Positions 61,879-64,000 of a stretch of 64,000 nucleotides of DNA are shown here, piece by piece. Within the stretch, counting starts at the first letter, position 1. The number at the start of each line of letters is the position of its first letter. The DNA lies in assembly GCA_900757495.1 (NCBI GenBank), contig CAAENX010000014.1, positions 205,172 through 269,171 of the forward strand. Reading direction: 5' to 3'. A program made the translations under genes and the position numbers. Under the pieces are notes generated by a model that saw only the letters and a list, made by a program, of their open reading frames with translations, was not told the origin of the DNA and made no database searches. Origin of the DNA: an uncultured Collinsella sp. GTDB lineage: Bacteria; Actinomycetota; Coriobacteriia; Coriobacteriales; Coriobacteriaceae.

Positions 61879-61935
61879 GTGTACATCAGCCTCCAAATAT
61901 GACATTATTCGGCATCTTTGATGGCTGATGTACAC
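61879..61935. repeat. 13-bp perfect inverted repeat with 31-nt loop
   Basis: GTGTACATCAGCC (61879-61891) and GGCTGATGTACAC (61923-61935). It lies at the edge between core genes and the GC-rich region and could be a small mobile or REP-like hairpin or a boundary mark. Confidence 0.55.
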
Positions 61936-61943
61936 GTTTTGAT

Positions 61944-61959
61944 TCGGTGATTACACCGA
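61944..61959. promoter_or_regulatory. Palindrome TCGGTG-ATTA-CACCGA
   Basis: Perfect 6-bp arms around ATTA; flanking bases extend it (ATTCGGTG / CACCGATC). It is a plausible operator for the downstream transporter. Confidence 0.35.
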
Positions 61960-62092
61960 TCGGGAAAGTTGTTGCCTTAAGCAAATTAATCATGATGTGC
62001 GGGTCGAGAAGGGTTGGCGCCAAAAGAACCCAACGGCCGTTACGGCTTCGTTAGAAACGCGCCCCACCATGGATGGTGAACCCGAAAGGTAA

Positions 62093-62125
62093 GGCGCGCG
62101 GGCACGGTGGCTCGGCCCGCGCGCC
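62093..62125 (+). promoter_or_regulatory. GC-rich hairpin just before the ABC transporter gene
   Basis: GGCGCGCGGGC (62093-62103) and GCCCGCGCGCC (62115-62125), perfect 11-bp stem, six bases upstream of the GAGAAAGGA ribosome site. No U-tract follows. It could act on transcript stability or translation. Confidence 0.45.
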
Positions 62126-62146
62126 CGGAAGAGAAAGGATAAACCC

Positions 62147-62875
62147 ATGGGTTACATGCTCGAGACGCGCGGGCTCACCAAGCGCTTCGGCCGCGGCGAC
62201 CAGGCGCAGGACGCCGTGGCCGACGTGAGCCTTCATATCCGCGAGGGCGAGGTGTACGGGCTGCTCGGTCCCAACGGCGCCGGCAAGTCGACAACGCTCA
62301 AGATGATCTGCGGGATGCTGCGGCCGACGGCCGGGGAGATTCTCTTTGCCGGCCACGCCTGGCGCCGCGAGGACCTCTACGCAATCGGCAGCCTCATCGA
62401 GGAGGCGCCGCTCTACCCCAACCTCACCGCGCGCGAGAACCTGCGCGTGCGCACCACGCTGCTGGGCCTTCCCGAGAGCCGCATAGATGAGGTGCTCGCC
62501 GCCGTGGACCTCGCGGACACCGGGAAGAAGCGCGCCGGGCGCTTCTCGATGGGCATGCGGCAGCGCCTTGGGCTCGCGCTGGCGCTGATCGCCCGGCCAC
62601 GCCTGCTCGTGCTCGACGAGCCCACCAACGGCCTCGACCCCATCGGCATCGAGGAGCTGCGCGACCAGATCCGCGGCTTCGCTGCGGCGGGTACGACGGT
62701 AATCGTCTCGAGCCACATCCTCTCCGAGGTGCAGCAGATGGCGGACACCATCGGCATCATCTGCGGGGGGCGCCTCGCCTACGAGGATGCGCTTCGTCCC
62801 GGGCAGGACCTCGAGGAACTCGTCATGAGCTTCTGCCGGGAAGGGCGACAAGCAAGCGGGGAGGTGGCGGCATGA
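62147..62875 (+). CDS. ABC transporter ATPase, lantibiotic-immunity (MutF/EpiF) type
   Basis: A 242-aa ATPase. Walker A GPNGAGKST, Q-loop region EEAPLYPNLTARENL, signature FSMGMRQRLGLALAL, Walker B LLVLDEPTNGLDP, and H-loop SSHILSEV. The LIEEAPLYPNLTA segment is typical of bacteriocin self-protection exporters. Codons are strongly GC-ended; the 60 bases from 62581 contain 45 G+C. Its stop overlaps the permease start (ATGA). Confidence 0.88.
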   Translation: MGYMLETRGLTKRFGRGDQAQDAVADVSLHIREGEVYGLLGPNGAGKSTTLKMICGMLRPTAGEILFAGHAWRREDLYAIGSLIEEAPLYPNLTARENLRVRTTLLGLPESRIDEVLAAVDLADTGKKRAGRFSMGMRQRLGLALALIARPRLLVLDEPTNGLDPIGIEELRDQIRGFAAAGTTVIVSSHILSEVQQMADTIGIICGGRLAYEDALRPGQDLEELVMSFCREGRQASGEVAA

Positions 62876-63642
62876 CGGGCGAGAAAGGCGGCCTGCTCGC
62901 GGCCCTGCGCGCCGAGGCCCTGAAGTCGCGCCACGCGGCACCGGTTCGCCTGGCCGTGCTCATGGCGCTTCCGATGCCGCTGCTCGGCGCGATGCCCTAC
63001 CGGGGCGTGCAGATCTTCAGCGCGTGGAACTACTGGTACGCGCTCTTCCTGCCCGTGGCTCTCTCGCTCGTGGTGGCTTGCGTCGCGCGGGCGGACGCGC
63101 GCACGCGGATGCGGGGGCTTCTAGGCCTGGGCTTCCCGCTCGGACGCGCCTGGTGGGCCAAGGCGCTCTGGTGCCTCGCGCTCTGCACGCTCTCGAACCT
63201 CGTGGTCTTCGGCATCTACCTCGCGGGCTCGGCGTTCTCCTCGCAGGGCCTCACGGCCGCGGGCACGCTCACGATGCTCCTCTGCGCGCTCGCCAACACG
63301 GTGACCGCGGCGTGGATGATCCCCGCAGGGCTCTTCCTCACGGCGCGGCTCGGCATGCTCGCGGGCATCTTCTGCCCGCTCGCCGCGCAGCTCGTGGGTG
63401 GGTTCGCCTGGTCGCTGATGCCGCTGCCGCAGCTCTTTCCGCCGTCGGCGAGCATGGTCATCCCCACGAGCTTCATCCCCGTGCTGCCGAGCGGCGAGCC
63501 ACTCGCGGCGGACATGGCGCTCGGCGGGGCGCTCGCGGCAGACGGCATGCTCACGCTAGCGGGCCTTGCGGTCTGCGCGCTCGCGTTCGCCGCGCTCACG
63601 GCGGCGGGCGCGGCCTGGTTCGCGCGCTCCGAGGAGAGGTGA
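62872..63642 (+). CDS. ABC transporter permease, MutE/EpiE type
   Basis: A 256-aa membrane protein with about six helices. LRAEALKSRHAAPVRLAVLM at the N-terminus and IFSAWNYWYALFLPVALSLV fit the lantibiotic-immunity permease family. It probably pairs with the second permease that starts at its stop. No lantibiotic structural gene or modification enzyme is within view, so it may be an orphan defence pump or the edge of a cluster. Confidence 0.82.
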   Translation: MTGEKGGLLAALRAEALKSRHAAPVRLAVLMALPMPLLGAMPYRGVQIFSAWNYWYALFLPVALSLVVACVARADARTRMRGLLGLGFPLGRAWWAKALWCLALCTLSNLVVFGIYLAGSAFSSQGLTAAGTLTMLLCALANTVTAAWMIPAGLFLTARLGMLAGIFCPLAAQLVGGFAWSLMPLPQLFPPSASMVIPTSFIPVLPSGEPLAADMALGGALAADGMLTLAGLAVCALAFAALTAAGAAWFARSEER

Positions 63643-64000
63643 TGGCCATGACACGACTCTCCGACCCGACGCCACGCATGACTCTCCCGCGGGCCCTGCT
63701 CTCCGAGGCCCTGCGCCTGGCGCGCTCCCCGCTCACGGCGGTGCACCTCGTCTGCGGCCTGGCAGCCGGTCTTGCCTGCGGCGAGTACTTCTCCGTAACC
63801 CGATGGGACCCGGCGCTGGGCGCGGACGCCTACGCCCAGTTCCTCGGCGCCCTCATGCCGCTCATGTCCGCCATCGTCTGCGGGCTCGCCGTGGACGAGG
63901 AACGCGCTGCCGGGCGCCTCGCCAGCCTCACGGCGGTCCCCTCGCGCGGGCGCGCCGTCGCGGCGAAGCTACTCGCCCTTGCGGCGCTCGGCGCGGGCGC
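63642..64000 (+). CDS. Second ABC permease, MutG/EpiG type (C-terminus beyond window)
   Basis: An open frame from ATG 63642 runs off the right edge with no stop: 119 codons, starting MAMTRLSDPTPRMTLPRALL. It contains HLVCGLAAGLACGEYFS, WDPALGADAYAQFLGALMP and GRLASLTAVPSRGRAVAAKL, typical of the second immunity permease. The start overlaps the first permease's stop. The same high-GC codon use continues to the edge. Confidence 0.8.
   Translation, partial: MAMTRLSDPTPRMTLPRALLSEALRLARSPLTAVHLVCGLAAGLACGEYFSVTRWDPALGADAYAQFLGALMPLMSAIVCGLAVDEERAAGRLASLTAVPSRGRAVAAKLLALAALGAG

Larger units (their letters stand above)
61751..62146. other. Spacer between the conserved cluster and the GC-rich ABC operon
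   Basis: No gene is seen. It contains three inverted repeats listed separately and the ribosome site of the ABC gene. Base composition rises sharply towards its right end. Confidence 0.5.

Overview
The window looks like a chromosomal segment of an anaerobic, fermentative actinobacterium of the class Coriobacteriia, most likely Collinsella. This assignment is an inference from gene content and protein resemblance; no database search was run. The pointers are an actinobacterial integration host factor (mIHF), a MerR/FHA/CDP-alcohol transferase cluster resembling the FtsR-GarA-PgsA region of other Actinobacteria, and a lexA / LysM division inhibitor / nrdR order as in mycobacteria. These are combined with Firmicutes-like features: RNase Y, RNase J, SpoVS, a PyrR-type attenuator and a class 1B PyrD-PyrK. 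Fermentative AdhE and GTG/TTG starts in tightly overlapping operons fit the same picture.

Layout. 1-4,100: end of a small phosphotransferase gene, adhE, a remnant of a REP-associated transposase with inverted ends, and rpmB. 4,400-9,980: de novo pyrimidine operon pyrR-pyrB-pyrC-(hairpin)-pyrK-pyrD-pyrF behind a three-state attenuator. 10,100-12,560: mihF-gmk-rpoZ-thiI. 12,630-16,800: competence genes comEA-comEC followed by holA. 16,800-28,800: a long run of translation, RNA-modification and chaperone genes (rpsT, lepA, dusB, hemW, two dnaJ genes, mtaB, phoH, ybeY, dgkA, era, recO). 28,800-38,700: rpsO, pnp, rnj, ftsK, a RodZ-like gene and yajQ. 38,700-50,350: rimO, pgsA, cinA, recA, recX, rny, a GHKL ATPase, spoVS, miaB, miaA, hflX. 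50,330-53,240: SOS hub (DUF1624 gene-lexA divergent from a YneA/ChiZ-like gene), nrdR, dut. 53,240-53,690: intergenic cluster of palindromic repeats. 53,690-61,750: diglucosyl-lipid-type glycosyltransferase, trxB, a DUF1836 regulator, degV, an NlpC/P60 hydrolase, apt, and the FtsR-FHA-PgsA cluster. 61,900-64,000: a very GC-rich lantibiotic-immunity-type ABC transporter that runs off the window and looks foreign.

How it works together. Most of the window is housekeeping: nucleotide supply (pyr, gmk, apt, dut, nrdR), mRNA turnover (pnp, rnj, rny, ybeY), tRNA and ribosome modification (thiI, dusB, mtaB, rimO, miaB, miaA), and recombination and DNA uptake (recA, recX, recO, comEA, comEC, lexA). 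The less ordinary material is regulatory or non-coding. There are 11-bp-phased TTTGGT repeats upstream of both recA and comEA. Two separate intergenic regions carry paired palindromic elements that keep a common core but have different, internally self-complementary arms. The window also holds a membrane-anchored DnaJ variant, a DUF1836/degV shared operator candidate, and an uncharacterised GHKL ATPase between rny and spoVS.
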